Shown piece after piece: positions 43,781-51,765 of a DNA stretch of 53,459 nucleotides (position 1 is the first letter of the stretch; each line of letters opens with the position of its first letter). Where the stretch lies: NCBI GenBank assembly GCA_029262375.1, contig JAJCZM010000024.1, positions 1 to 53,459 of the forward strand, in the 5' to 3' direction. The notes beneath the pieces are model-generated. The model searched no databases and was not told the origin of the DNA. It saw nothing but the letters and a program-made list of their open reading frames with translations. Origin of the DNA: Deltaproteobacteria bacterium. GTDB lineage: Bacteria; Desulfobacterota; Binatia; UBA1149; SPBQ01. The translations under genes were made by a program, and so were the position numbers.

Positions 43781-45368
43781 CAACAAGGTCCGTCGGTGTG
43801 CGATCTACACGCGAAAGTCGAGTGAGGAGGGGCTCGATCAGGACTTCAATTCGCTCGATGCACAGCGCGAAGCAGGCGAGGCGTTCATCAAGAGCCAGGC
43901 GCACGAGGGCTGGAAGCTTGTGCGGCGCCACTACGATGATGGCGGATTCTCGGGCGGGAATATGGAGCGCCCGGCACTTGCCAAGCTCATGGCCGACATC
44001 GAGGCGGGCCAGGTACAGACAGTCGTTGTCTATAAGGTAGACCGGCTCACTCGGTCGCTTCGAGACTTCGCCCGCTTGATCGACTTGTTTGATCGCAAGG
44101 GCGTCTCATTCGTCGCAGTGACGCAGCAATTCAACACGACAACATCGATGGGACGGTTGATGCTCAACGTCCTGCTCTCGTTTGCGCAGTTCGAACGTGA
44201 GGTTACCGGCGAGCGTATCCGCGACAAGATCGCGGCCTCGAAGAAGCGCGGCATGTGGATGGGCGGCGTGCCGCCGCTCGGTTACGTAGCGAAAGACCGA
44301 AAACTCGTCGTCATCCCCACCGAGGCCGCTCTGGTCGGGAAGATCTACGCGCTGTACTTGAAGCTGGGCTCGGTGACTGCCGTTACGAATCGCCTTCACG
44401 AGGACGCGATTCTGACGCGCCGGTACACGAGTAGGGCTGGAAAGACGACGGGCGGTCGGCCTTTTTCCAGAGGGCACGTCCAGCGCATTCTCACCAACGT
44501 GATCTATGCCGGCTGCATCGCGCACGCCGGTGAGCGCTATGAAGGAGACCACGACGCGATCGTTGATACGACAACGTGGCGCGAAGTTCAGGAGCGCCTC
44601 GCGGGTCGGCGAACGCAGACCGCGACCTCGAAGCGAACGGTGTTTCGAGCGTTACTCCGGGGCAGGTTGTTCGATGACGCCGGCAATACGATGTGCCCTG
44701 TACAGCAGCGGCGCCATGGTCGGTGTTACCGATACTACATTAGTCAGGCGCTGGTACGCGGGCGATCCGCAGATGTCGGAAGCGTGGGGCGAGTAAAGGC
44801 GGATGAGATCGAACGCCTGATCGTGACTTCGATCCGCGATAGGGCGACAGGCGATCGCAAGTTTGCCGCGGCGCTATCGATCTCGTCCCCAGCGAAGGCC
44901 ACAGAAGCTCAACTCATTGAACCTGTATCCCGCATGGTCGTGGGTGACCGCGTGATCGAAGTGCACTTCGGTGAAAGCGGCTCCGGGGAGGAACTGGCCG
45001 CGCCTCTGGGGATTGAGTACGAGCACATCGAAGCGCAGGGCAGCACGAAGATAATTCCGGTTGGGGGAGATCGCGAACGCGCGACCGGCCCGGATGCGGC
45101 GCTGATAAAGGCTGTCGCTCGCGCGAATGAATGGCGCCGACAACTGACGGATGGCGAAGTGGCATCCGTCGCGGAGATCGCGTCGAAAGAAGATCTCCAG
45201 CGAACTTACGTCGGTCGCATCCTTCCTCTCGCATTTCTCGCCCCGGACATCACGCGCGCGATCGTCGATGGCTGTCAGCCCCCATCAATGACGATCGATC
45301 GTCTACGCGACCCGATCCCGATGGATTGGAACGAGCAGCGCGTGATGTTTGGATTCCCGGCCCGCTAG
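43770..45368 (+). CDS. Large serine recombinase (integrase/resolvase type)
   Basis: The protein has 532 residues from ATG 43770 (GGTGGAGA upstream). The N-terminal resolvase domain has IYTRKSSEEGLDQDFNSLDA with the likely nucleophile Ser17, then VYKVDRLTRSLRDF and FAQFEREVTGERIRDKI. A recombinase domain (about 170-290; PPLGYVAKD, then RILTNVIYAG) follows. A zinc-ribbon-like region seems reduced (only MCPVQQ is seen). The C-terminus ends NEQRVMFGFPAR. By family it joins specific DNA sites and integrates or excises mobile elements. It is the last gene of the module; attachment sites could not be recognised. Confidence 0.9.
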   Translation: MPHSNKVRRCAIYTRKSSEEGLDQDFNSLDAQREAGEAFIKSQAHEGWKLVRRHYDDGGFSGGNMERPALAKLMADIEAGQVQTVVVYKVDRLTRSLRDFARLIDLFDRKGVSFVAVTQQFNTTTSMGRLMLNVLLSFAQFEREVTGERIRDKIAASKKRGMWMGGVPPLGYVAKDRKLVVIPTEAALVGKIYALYLKLGSVTAVTNRLHEDAILTRRYTSRAGKTTGGRPFSRGHVQRILTNVIYAGCIAHAGERYEGDHDAIVDTTTWREVQERLAGRRTQTATSKRTVFRALLRGRLFDDAGNTMCPVQQRRHGRCYRYYISQALVRGRSADVGSVGRVKADEIERLIVTSIRDRATGDRKFAAALSISSPAKATEAQLIEPVSRMVVGDRVIEVHFGESGSGEELAAPLGIEYEHIEAQGSTKIIPVGGDRERATGPDAALIKAVARANEWRRQLTDGEVASVAEIASKEDLQRTYVGRILPLAFLAPDITRAIVDGCQPPSMTIDRLRDPIPMDWNEQRVMFGFPAR

Positions 45369-45594
45369 ACATCTCCCCAAGATCTTGCGGAAATCCGCCA
45401 GCCTATCAGTCTCCATGCCGCGGCTCCGTGTGAGCGACATCCGGCGAGTGGCACCGTGGAAATAGGCAACAGAGAAAAGCGGTCAGAACTCGCGATATTG
45501 CGTAGGAGAGGGGATGCTGCAGAGAGAAGTCGTGGCGCTCCCGCCCGCAACCGGCGGGCAATTCGCCCGAAACGAACGTCACCGTCGTTTCGCA
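45369..45594. other. Gene-free stretch downstream of the recombinase
   Basis: No reading frame is supported. An inverted GC-rich pair (GCCCGCAACCGGCGGGC, 45543-45559) could form a small hairpin and act as a terminator. The 3' edge runs into repeat B. A recombinase attachment site might be here but no core repeat was found elsewhere. Confidence 0.35.
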
Positions 45595-45971
45595 TCGGAC
45601 TAGGTGGCGGTGGGGGGAGTCGGATGCAGACGTGTCTCTGTCGGGATTTCCCTGTTCTACGGGAAAATACAGGGAAATGTCACGCATCCGCCGCGATGCA
45701 GTCCTGCGCGTGTCGCTAACAGGTCGATTTGACGGCCGTATACTCCGAATTTCCCTACTCGGCGGAACAGGGAATTCGCGAGGCCGAACAGGGAATTTTC
45801 GCAGGCGAACAGGGACAGCTGAGCCGTGCGTGATCGATCCCGCTAAGTCTGCGCGCTCAGGCTGTATATAAGGAGTAACCCGCATCCAGGTCCGCGGCTG
45901 GCTCAGCGATCGGGTGTGGAACGCAGCCGCGTCGAGTCTCTCATTCTACGTCGGCCGAGTTTTGGAACACT
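45595..45971 (+). repeat. Dispersed CAGGGAA/TATATAA repeat, copy B
   Basis: It is colinear with copy A: GGACTAGGTGGCGGTGG; hairpin TTTCCCTGT (45647) to ACAGGGAAA (45677); ATTTCCCTACTCGGCGG then AACAGGGAAT; two further AACAGGGA iterons; TGTATATAAGGAGTAACCCG (about 45863-45882); and a final CGGCCGAGTTTTGGAACACT (45952-45971). The sequence differs from A and C at many places between these blocks, so the blocks themselves are the conserved part. Confidence 0.85.
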
Positions 45972-45997
45972 GCGGCATGAGGTTTTGACCAAGGACA
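45972..45997 (+). mobile_element. Solitary IS-B right terminus
   Basis: GCGGCATGAGGTTTTGACCA then AGGACA matches the IS-B terminus at 11738-11763 in all but two positions. No IS-B transposase is attached. It is a footprint or decayed end, placed directly against the end of repeat B. Confidence 0.6.
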
Positions 45998-46090
45998 GGT
46001 AAGCTGTCCACGAACGCGACGATGCGCGTTTGCCGCTGATTTATTCCGTGCAGGGGGACTGCAACGTAACCGGGCCGAGGACGACCAACC

Positions 46091-46369
46091 ATGAAGATTT
46101 TTGAATTGACACCTGCGAATTTAGAATCGCGGAACTGGAAGGCCAGTCGTTACCGTGGCATCGTCATCGTTCGCGCGGCGACGGAGAGGGCTGCGCGCAT
46201 CAAGGCGAACGGGTGTTTTGCCGTCGCCGCCGCGTCTCCGCCCCTCGGCGAAACGCTTGCCATCGCTCCTTGGAACTCTTCCGACGTGGCTTGTCGCGTC
46301 ATCGAGGACTCGGACTATCCCACGGATGGACCGGCTGGTGTTCTCGATCCGATCGGCTACGAAGACTGA
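46091..46369 (+). CDS. Small conserved-looking protein of unknown function
   Basis: The protein has 92 residues (MKIFELTPANLESRNWKASR, then IVIVRAATERAARI, ending DPIGYED). GAGGA stands nine bases before ATG 46091. It is predicted to fold as a small alpha/beta domain. No catalytic motif and no family name can be assigned with confidence. It lies 25 bp upstream of the next gene and shares its strand, so it may be part of the DUF4062 operon. Confidence 0.65.
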   Translation: MKIFELTPANLESRNWKASRYRGIVIVRAATERAARIKANGCFAVAAASPPLGETLAIAPWNSSDVACRVIEDSDYPTDGPAGVLDPIGYED

Positions 46370-46394
46370 AGGCCGCCCCGCAGTGACTTCTCCG

Positions 46395-47063
46395 ATGACG
46401 ACGTCCAACAAGACGGTCGATGAACTGATACGGGAAGAGGACGCAATCGACCCTGACCGCGTCGTCGTCCCACCGCTGGAAGTCCAGAGGATTCTCAAGA
46501 ACAAGTTGGCATCTGTCTCCGAGTTACCTCCCGAACACGAGTACGAGCCTAGCGTCTTTGCCGACACCGCCTCGGCTTCTGATGTGCTCTGGGAGATGTA
46601 CTACAATCCCGACAATCAGGCCCTGCTCTACCTCGCCCACGGCGAGCAGCTACCCGACCCGCTCAAGGAATATCGCAACGCTGGCTACGTAAACCTCGTC
46701 TGGAACGACCACTATTACAAAAGGCTCGGGAGATTCCATGGATGGTATCTACTCCCCAGCGAGTACTGGGACAAAGGTGACATTCCGGATGAAACGTGGC
46801 CCGCAGCCATTCGGAAGATTGTTAGGAACAGCCAACGTTACTGGAAAATTGAACTCACGCTCACCGAGAAAGCAGTGCGAAACGCTGAGAGAAAGCTTCA
46901 GGAAGCACAGCTCGCGCGGGCGACTCGCCCTGAGGTGTTCGAAGCAAAGCCGGGTGCTTTTGGATTCTCCGTCAACCTGAAAGCCCTGCTCCTGCAAAAG
47001 CCTCGGTTGCGGAAGTTCCTTGAGCAACTGAAGACGACTTTCTCGCACAACGGAGGATCTTGA
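46395..47063 (+). CDS. Hypothetical protein in the DUF4062 operon
   Basis: The protein has 222 residues from ATG 46395 (an in-frame GTG at 46383 is possible; neither has a strong ribosome binding site). It is soluble and charged, with an acidic N-terminus (TVDELIREEDAIDPDRVVVP). A central aromatic-rich stretch (NDHYYKRLGRFHGWYLLPSE) and a helical C-terminus (LTEKAVRNAERKLQEAQLAR) follow. I do not recognise a family. The stop at 47061-47063 directly abuts the ATG of the zinc-ribbon gene at 47064, which suggests translational coupling. Confidence 0.65.
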   Translation: MTTSNKTVDELIREEDAIDPDRVVVPPLEVQRILKNKLASVSELPPEHEYEPSVFADTASASDVLWEMYYNPDNQALLYLAHGEQLPDPLKEYRNAGYVNLVWNDHYYKRLGRFHGWYLLPSEYWDKGDIPDETWPAAIRKIVRNSQRYWKIELTLTEKAVRNAERKLQEAQLARATRPEVFEAKPGAFGFSVNLKALLLQKPRLRKFLEQLKTTFSHNGGS

Positions 47064-47222
47064 ATGCGGCGCAAGCACCTTGTTTGCCGTTCCTGTGGTT
47101 ACGAGGGCGAGATTCCCATTCTCAGCCCCGAGGAAGCGGAAGAAGCGCGACGCCGGCGAGAGCCGATTGGCCCGGCCCGCTGCCCCCGCTGCGGTAGCTC
47201 CAACGTGTCCATTCATGAGTAG
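47064..47222 (+). CDS. 52-residue zinc-ribbon protein
   Basis: ATG 47064 directly follows the preceding stop, with GGAGGA (47052-47057) seven bases upstream. The protein (MRRKHLVCRSCGYEGEIPIL ... ARCPRCGSSNVSIHE) has two CxxC pairs, CRSC at about 8-11 and CPRC at about 40-43, with a charged helix between. This is a rubredoxin-like/zinc-ribbon knuckle pair. The gene is short but well supported by the ribosome binding site and by its 2-bp gap to the DUF4062 gene. It may bind nucleic acid or act as a structural partner. Confidence 0.75.
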   Translation: MRRKHLVCRSCGYEGEIPILSPEEAEEARRRREPIGPARCPRCGSSNVSIHE

Positions 47223-47224
47223 CT

Positions 47225-48385
47225 ATGTCGACCGAGTCACGTCCACGTGTGTTTGTAAGCTCGGTCTCCGAGAACTTTTCAGAGTATCGTGAGGCCGCGC
47301 GTCGAGCTAGCGAGTCGGTGGATGGTCAGCCCATCCTCTTCGAAGACTTCCCATCGCTTCCGGTCTCCGCCCGAACGGCGTGCCTTGACGGTGTGCAGAG
47401 CTGCGATGTTTTCGTCATCATCGTTGGAGAGAAGGGAGGCTTCACCACCCCCTCCGGTAAGCTCGTTGTTGAGGAAGAATGGGAAGAGGCGACACGTCGG
47501 AAGCTCCCCGTCCTTGCCTTTCTCGAGGACACCGACCGCGATGACGACGCTCGTCGGCTCGCAAGCGCTTTGTCCGACTACTCGGGGGGTATGTTTCGGG
47601 CGACCTTCAAGAGTCCTCAGGAGCTCGAGCAGGCTGTGGCGAGGGCCCTCCGGCCGGTCATCTCTCACGCACGTAATACGCCAGTGAACACCTCCGCCAT
47701 CGATGAGAAGCTCCGCAGTCTGCACCCTGTACCCAACCAGGCAACTCTTCGTATTGTCATCACGCCGGAGCGAGAAGACGAGGTAATCGACCCGGTCGAA
47801 CTTGACTCCCCCGCGCTGAAAGACGAGATTCTTGCCTTGGCGCATGCAACCAGCGTGCGCCTCATGTCCTACGAGCGGCCGAAGTCCTCCGAGGCTCAAC
47901 TAAATGAACTCGTTGTTCTCCAGGCCAACGACCGGGCCTCATGGCGCGACAGCGTTGACGAAGTGCGGCTTGAGGTATCGAGCCAAGGCATGCTGGCCAT
48001 CGACTCGAACGTCACCGGCCGCTGTGCCGGACGCGCGTCGAGCGACACGCTCGGCGACTCGTACACGATATCCGAACTCGACGTCTCAGACGTCGTCGCA
48101 CGCGCCCTTGCTTTTGCAAAAGCCTTCTACGACGAACGCGACCAGTGGCGACGCTACGACCGTCTTCTCTACAACGTAGCTCTGGGGGGCATCGGCCATC
48201 GAAAGCTCGTCGAGGGCCGTCACACAGGCGGCTCCATCCAGATCGGCCACCTTACCGGTCAGCATGAAGGCGAACTTGTCTGTGCTTTTCCTCGCCCACG
48301 GCTCATCACGCGGGCCGACCTTGAGCACCTCGCCCCTCAAGTCCAAGCCGTGCTCACCATGCTCCGCCGTCAGCTTCCGACGTAG
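47225..48385 (+). CDS. DUF4062-domain protein, probable conflict/defence effector
   Basis: The protein has 386 residues. The N-terminal DUF4062 domain (about 7-110) shows RVFVSSVSENFSEYREAARR, SCDVFVIIVGEKGG and VEEEWEEATRRKLPVLAFLE. DUF4062 is a TIR/SIR2-like Rossmannoid domain often found at the N-terminus of NTPase or effector proteins in immune-type gene clusters. The C-terminal part (about 145-386) has no domain I recognise and lacks a P-loop NTPase. Its start lies 2 bp after the zinc-ribbon stop, so it is coupled. A nucleotide-binding or NAD-processing role is an inference from the domain only. Confidence 0.75.
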   Translation: MSTESRPRVFVSSVSENFSEYREAARRASESVDGQPILFEDFPSLPVSARTACLDGVQSCDVFVIIVGEKGGFTTPSGKLVVEEEWEEATRRKLPVLAFLEDTDRDDDARRLASALSDYSGGMFRATFKSPQELEQAVARALRPVISHARNTPVNTSAIDEKLRSLHPVPNQATLRIVITPEREDEVIDPVELDSPALKDEILALAHATSVRLMSYERPKSSEAQLNELVVLQANDRASWRDSVDEVRLEVSSQGMLAIDSNVTGRCAGRASSDTLGDSYTISELDVSDVVARALAFAKAFYDERDQWRRYDRLLYNVALGGIGHRKLVEGRHTGGSIQIGHLTGQHEGELVCAFPRPRLITRADLEHLAPQVQAVLTMLRRQLPT

Positions 48386-48566
48386 CTCGCACCCAGGCGT
48401 TGTCGAGTCGAGCCGTGCTGGCCGATAGGCTTATCCAGCGATCGCGAGGTACGGGCCGGATTCGTGGCCGGACGCTAGTCCGACAAACTAGATGGCCAGC
48501 ACCACGGCCGTTAGCGCAACGCGGTTTGCCGGACTCGCTGTGCGAAATTCACTGAGGCCGTCCCGT
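48386..48566. other. Short gene-free stretch before IS-A copy 3
   Basis: No frame is supported. The motif CCGTGCTGGCC at 48413-48423 equals the outer end of the IS-C stubs (12480, 17789), but the match ends there. Confidence 0.35.
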
Positions 48567-48621
48567 AGTGTTCCAATACTCGGCCGAACGAATACCGAGC
48601 CACTTCAACAGTTTGCGAAGA

Positions 48622-48652
48622 CTGACGATAGCGGATCGCGGCCTATCGTCAG
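48622..48652 (+). promoter_or_regulatory. Subterminal hairpin of IS-A copy 3
   Basis: CTGACGATAG (48622-48631) pairs perfectly with CTATCGTCAG (48643-48652) around an 11-base GC-rich loop, 31 bases before the transposase start. The same position is occupied in the other copies. Confidence 0.55.
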
Positions 48653-48682
48653 GCGCGCTGTTGGCCTAGAACGTGTGGCTCG

Positions 48683-49756
48683 ATGTGGACGCCGCAGCTT
48701 CAGTTCGTTCTGGCTCTACTAGCCGGCTGGGTGAATCGTCACCAGCATGACGTAATCGACTATCTGCAGGCGGAGAATCGAATTTTTCGTGAACAGTTGG
48801 GAGACCGTCGCCCACGGTTCACCGACGCGCAGCGACGGCGGCTTGCCGTGGCGGCCAAGAAGGTCGGGCGCGCCAAGTTGTTCGATATAGAGCCGATCGT
48901 AACGCCCGATACGTTGCTGAGGTGGTATCGAAAACTCGTTGCGCAAAAGTATGACGGGAGCACACGACGTGGTCCGGGCCGGCCGCGAACAGCGACTGAG
49001 ATTCGCAACTTGGTTGTACGCATGGCCGAGGAGAACCTTGGCTGGGGTTATACCAGAATCCGCGGGGCACTCTTCAATGTTGGTCACGATCTGGGACGCA
49101 GCACGATCAAGCGAATTCTAGATGAACACGGCATCGAGCCTGCGCCGGAGCGGCGGCGCAAGATCTCGTGGAATCAATTTTTGCGGTCCCACTGGGGAGC
49201 GATCGCGGCGACTGACTTCTTTACTGTGGAGGTGCTCACGATGCGGGGACTGGTTCGGTATCTGGTGCTGTTCGTTATCGATCTGAAAACTCGTCGAGTC
49301 GTGATCGCCGGCGTCGGACGCCAAGTCGATGGTGTATGGATGGAGCAGATGGCGAGGAATCTGACGGACGTAGACGCCGGATTTCTGCGAGGGACGAGTT
49401 ATCTGATTCACGATAGGGATCCGTTGTTTACCGCCGAGTTCCATCGAACCCTACGAGCGAGCGGCGTTGACCCGTTGCGGTTGCCGGCGCGCAGTCCGAA
49501 TCTGAATGCGTACGCGGAGCGGTTCGTGCATTCGATCAAGTCGGAATGCTTGGCGCAGATCGTTCCTCTAAGCGAGCGCCATCTGCGCAAGACGGTGACC
49601 GAGTTCACCGAGCACTATCATCTGGAACGCAATCATCAGGGTCTCAAGAATCGTCTCATCGAAGGTGGGCGGAGCGAACGCACTCGAACAGGGTCGATAA
49701 GACGTCGTGAACGGCTCGGCGGAACCCTGAATTACTACTATCGCGAGGCCGCGTGA
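48683..49756 (+). CDS. IS-A transposase, DDE integrase core, intact
   Basis: The protein has 357 residues. It starts [20 protein letters not shown], followed by a leucine-rich helix ([16 protein letters not shown]) and a helix-turn-helix-like region ([14 protein letters not shown], about 58-71). The rve-type core has acidic residues Asp178 (ATDFFTVEV), Asp244 (HDRDPLF) and Glu279 (NAYAERF). By family it cuts at the element ends and joins them to new DNA. The start ATG is shared with copy 2. This is the only undamaged copy in the window and so the probable source of transposase for all IS-A ends, including those of the dispersed repeats. Confidence 0.9.
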   Translation: MWTPQLQFVLALLAGWVNRHQHDVIDYLQAENRIFREQLGDRRPRFTDAQRRRLAVAAKKVGRAKLFDIEPIVTPDTLLRWYRKLVAQKYDGSTRRGPGRPRTATEIRNLVVRMAEENLGWGYTRIRGALFNVGHDLGRSTIKRILDEHGIEPAPERRRKISWNQFLRSHWGAIAATDFFTVEVLTMRGLVRYLVLFVIDLKTRRVVIAGVGRQVDGVWMEQMARNLTDVDAGFLRGTSYLIHDRDPLFTAEFHRTLRASGVDPLRLPARSPNLNAYAERFVHSIKSECLAQIVPLSERHLRKTVTEFTEHYHLERNHQGLKNRLIEGGRSERTRTGSIRRRERLGGTLNYYYREAA

Positions 49757-49780
49757 TGGTCGGCCGAGTATTGGAACACT

Positions 49781-51071
49781 GTCCTACCTGACACATGGTT
49801 GACAGAACGTTCCGGAGACATGGTTTACACCTAGACGCATTTGGGGAGGCTCCCAGATGCCGTGGAAAGAGTGTAATCGCATGGATGAGCGTCTCAGATT
49901 CGTTGCACGCCTGCTCGAGGGAGAGAAGATGTCGGTCGTCTGCCGCGACTTCGGCATCTCCCGACCGACGGGCTACAAGATTTTCAATCGGTACAAAGAC
50001 TTCGGCTTGGAGGGGCTGGGCGATCGCAGTCGCAGACCCTACCGCCACGCCAACCAGCTACCGTTCCAGGTTGAGCGAACGATCATAGCCATCAAGCGAG
50101 AGCACCCGACGTGGGGCGCACGCAAGATCCGCGACAAGCTCGTCCGAGATCTGCCGATAGGCCATCCGCCGGCGACGAGCACGGTGCACGCGGTGCTCGA
50201 CCGCAACGGTTTCGTCCAGCGCAAAAGACGCCGCCGCTACAAAGCCGAGGGCACGCCGCTGGGTCACGTCCGTACGCCCAATGCTCTGTGGTGCGCCGAC
50301 TACAAAGGCGAGTTTCGCATGGGCAATCGCCAGTACTGCTATCCGCTGACGATCACCGACTACAGCTCGCGTTTCCTGCTTGCCTGCGAAGGCATGGACT
50401 CGACGAAGTCTACCTTTGCTTTTGCCGGATTCGAACGGGCCTTCAAAGATTTTGGCCTGCCCGAGACGATTCGCACCGACAACGGCACGCCCTTCGCCTC
50501 GTGCAATGCATTGTTCGGGCTCAGCCGGCTGGCAGTGTGGTGGCTGCGTCTGGGGATCAACATCGAACGTATCAAACCCGGGCATCCCGAACAGAACGGG
50601 CGCCACGAACGCATGCACCTGACATTGAAAAAGGAGGCGACCAAGCCCGCCTCCTTCAATCTGTTACAGCAGCAGGCGCGCTTCGACGACTTCGTTACCG
50701 TTTACAACCAGGAACGCCCTCATCAGGCGCTCGGCGGAAAGTACCCGGCCGAACTGTATACACCTTCGCCGAGGGAGTACCGTGTGCCGGAAGAACCCGA
50801 CTACCCGTTTCACGATCGAGCGGCGCGGGTAACCCAATGCGGCCGGATCTGCATCGGAAAACGAAAGATCAACCTCAGCACGGTCTTTGCCGGGCAGACG
50901 GTCGGATTGAGAGAGGAGGACGAGGGAATCTGGGTCGTGAGCTTTCTGGACTACGACCTGGGCTTTTTTGATCAGGACGAAGGGCGGGTCGAGCCCGCTC
51001 CGAATCCGTTTATCGCAAAAGTGTTAACCATGTCTCCGGAACAAACTGTAAACCATGTGCCCGGTTAGGAC
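49781..51071 (+). mobile_element. IS481-family element, intact (1291 bp, about 50-bp termini)
   Basis: The left end (49781-49830, GTCCTACCTGACACATGG...) and the reverse complement of the right end (51022-51071, ...GGTTAGGAC) match over about 50 bp with a few differences. Both share CCGGAGACATGG. The element starts at the base after IS-A copy 3 ends, and dispersed repeat C starts at the base after it ends. A 75-bp remnant of the same right end is next to repeat A at 12690-12765. Confidence 0.85.
49857..51068 (+). CDS. IS481-family transposase
   Basis: The protein has 403 residues. ATG 49857 follows GGGGAGG by seven bases. The N-terminal helix-turn-helix (about 10-70; VCRDFGISRPTGYKIFNRYK) is followed by the integrase core. 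Catalytic acidic residues are in WCADYKGEF (about 145), IRTDNGTPFAS (about 206) and GRHERMHLTLKKE (about 256). The C-terminal tail (RINLSTVF-like, KINLSTVFAGQTVGL) is typical of IS481. The last 15 codons and the TAG lie inside the right terminal repeat, a compact arrangement. It appears fully functional. Confidence 0.9.
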   Translation: MPWKECNRMDERLRFVARLLEGEKMSVVCRDFGISRPTGYKIFNRYKDFGLEGLGDRSRRPYRHANQLPFQVERTIIAIKREHPTWGARKIRDKLVRDLPIGHPPATSTVHAVLDRNGFVQRKRRRRYKAEGTPLGHVRTPNALWCADYKGEFRMGNRQYCYPLTITDYSSRFLLACEGMDSTKSTFAFAGFERAFKDFGLPETIRTDNGTPFASCNALFGLSRLAVWWLRLGINIERIKPGHPEQNGRHERMHLTLKKEATKPASFNLLQQQARFDDFVTVYNQERPHQALGGKYPAELYTPSPREYRVPEEPDYPFHDRAARVTQCGRICIGKRKINLSTVFAGQTVGLREEDEGIWVVSFLDYDLGFFDQDEGRVEPAPNPFIAKVLTMSPEQTVNHVPG

Positions 51072-51425
51072 CCGGACTAGGTGGCGGTGGGGCGAGTCCA
51101 GGGCGAACCTGTCTCTACCCAATTTCCCTGTTCTACGGGAAAATACAGGGAAATCTCTCATGCCTCGGCCGATTCGGCCTTGCTCGCGCCGCTAACAGTA
51201 CGATTTATCGAGCGTATTTCTTGAAATTCCCTACTCGAGGTAACAGGGAAGTTTTCCGACCGAATAGGGAATTTCAGCGGGATAACAGGCAAAGATTACG
51301 CTGCCACGACGTCTTCCGACGACACGCCATGAGATCGCTATATATGGAGAACCGGCACTCGGGTTGGGAATGGCGCAGCGGCCCCCGGATACCTTTGTTT
51401 TCGCTCGGCCGAGTTTTGGAACAGA
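51072..51425 (+). repeat. Dispersed CAGGGAA/TATATAA repeat, copy C
   Basis: Same order of parts as copies A and B: GGACTAGGTGGCGGTGG; hairpin TTTCCCTGT (51123) to ACAGGGAAA (51153); AAATTCCCTACTCGAGG then TAACAGGGAA; weaker iterons AATAGGGAA and AACAGGCAA; GATCGCTATATATGGAG (about 51333-51349); and a final CGGCCGAGTTTTGGAACAGA (51406-51425). The BrnT promoter begins only 6 bases after its end. Confidence 0.85.
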
Positions 51426-51431
51426 ACGGGG

Positions 51432-51460
51432 TTGAACGAGAATACGGACGTACTTACACT
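51432..51460 (+). promoter_or_regulatory. Sigma-70-type promoter for brnT-brnA
   Basis: TTGAAC (51432-51437), a 17-base spacer, then TACACT (51455-51460) fits a good sigma-70 promoter. The start codon is only 8 bases after the -10 box, so the mRNA would be leaderless or nearly so. The partly symmetric ACTTACACTGTAGGTA around the -10 box could be the operator for autoregulation by the antitoxin. Confidence 0.55.
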
Positions 51461-51468
51461 GTAGGTAT

Positions 51469-51765
51469 ATGAATCGGATCCGCTTCGACTGGGACGAACG
51501 CAAGAGTCGCGCAAACGAGAGCAAGCACGGTGTGTCGTTCAGCGAAGCCCAGTCCGTGTTCTACGACGAGAACGCACTGTTAATCCCTGACCCGGATCAT
51601 TCGCAGGACGAGGATCGGTTCGTGCTCCTGGGAGTGAGCGCTTCCGCCCGCGTGCTGGTGGTGTGTCACTGCTACCGCGAGTCCGCTGATATCATCAGGA
51701 TCATTTCCGCCCGTCGTGCGAATAGAACGGAGCAGGCATCCTACCGTCGACGGAGAAAGCCATGA
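51469..51765 (+). CDS. brnT: BrnT toxin (type II toxin-antitoxin, ribonuclease)
   Basis: The protein has 98 residues and the BrnT signature: FDWDERKSRANESKHGVSF, then an acidic turn (DPDHSQDEDRFVLLG), VLVVCHCYRESADIIRIISA and the end RANRTEQASYRRRRKP. By family it is a small RelE/barnase-like RNase that cleaves RNA and halts growth until bound by BrnA. It precedes the antitoxin with a 4-bp ATGA overlap, the usual toxin-first order of this family. Its promoter is just after repeat C. Confidence 0.92.
   Translation: MNRIRFDWDERKSRANESKHGVSFSEAQSVFYDENALLIPDPDHSQDEDRFVLLGVSASARVLVVCHCYRESADIIRIISARRANRTEQASYRRRRKP

Larger units (their letters stand above)
48567..49780 (+). mobile_element. IS-A copy 3, intact (1214 bp)
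   Basis: The left terminus AGTGTTCCAATACTCGGCC (48567-48585) and the right terminus GGCCGAGTATTGGAACACT (49762-49780) are exact inverted repeats. Between them are a subterminal hairpin and one intact transposase gene. The right end directly touches the next element, which begins at 49781. Confidence 0.9.

Noticed and set aside
45456..45871. ORFs within repeat B
   Set aside because: The frames are not kept in copies A and C, so the repeat is not coding.
48683..49756. Exact IS family name for IS-A and IS-B
   Set aside because: The integrase-core motifs fit the IS3/IS481 superfamily but no single-family signature decides it without a database search.
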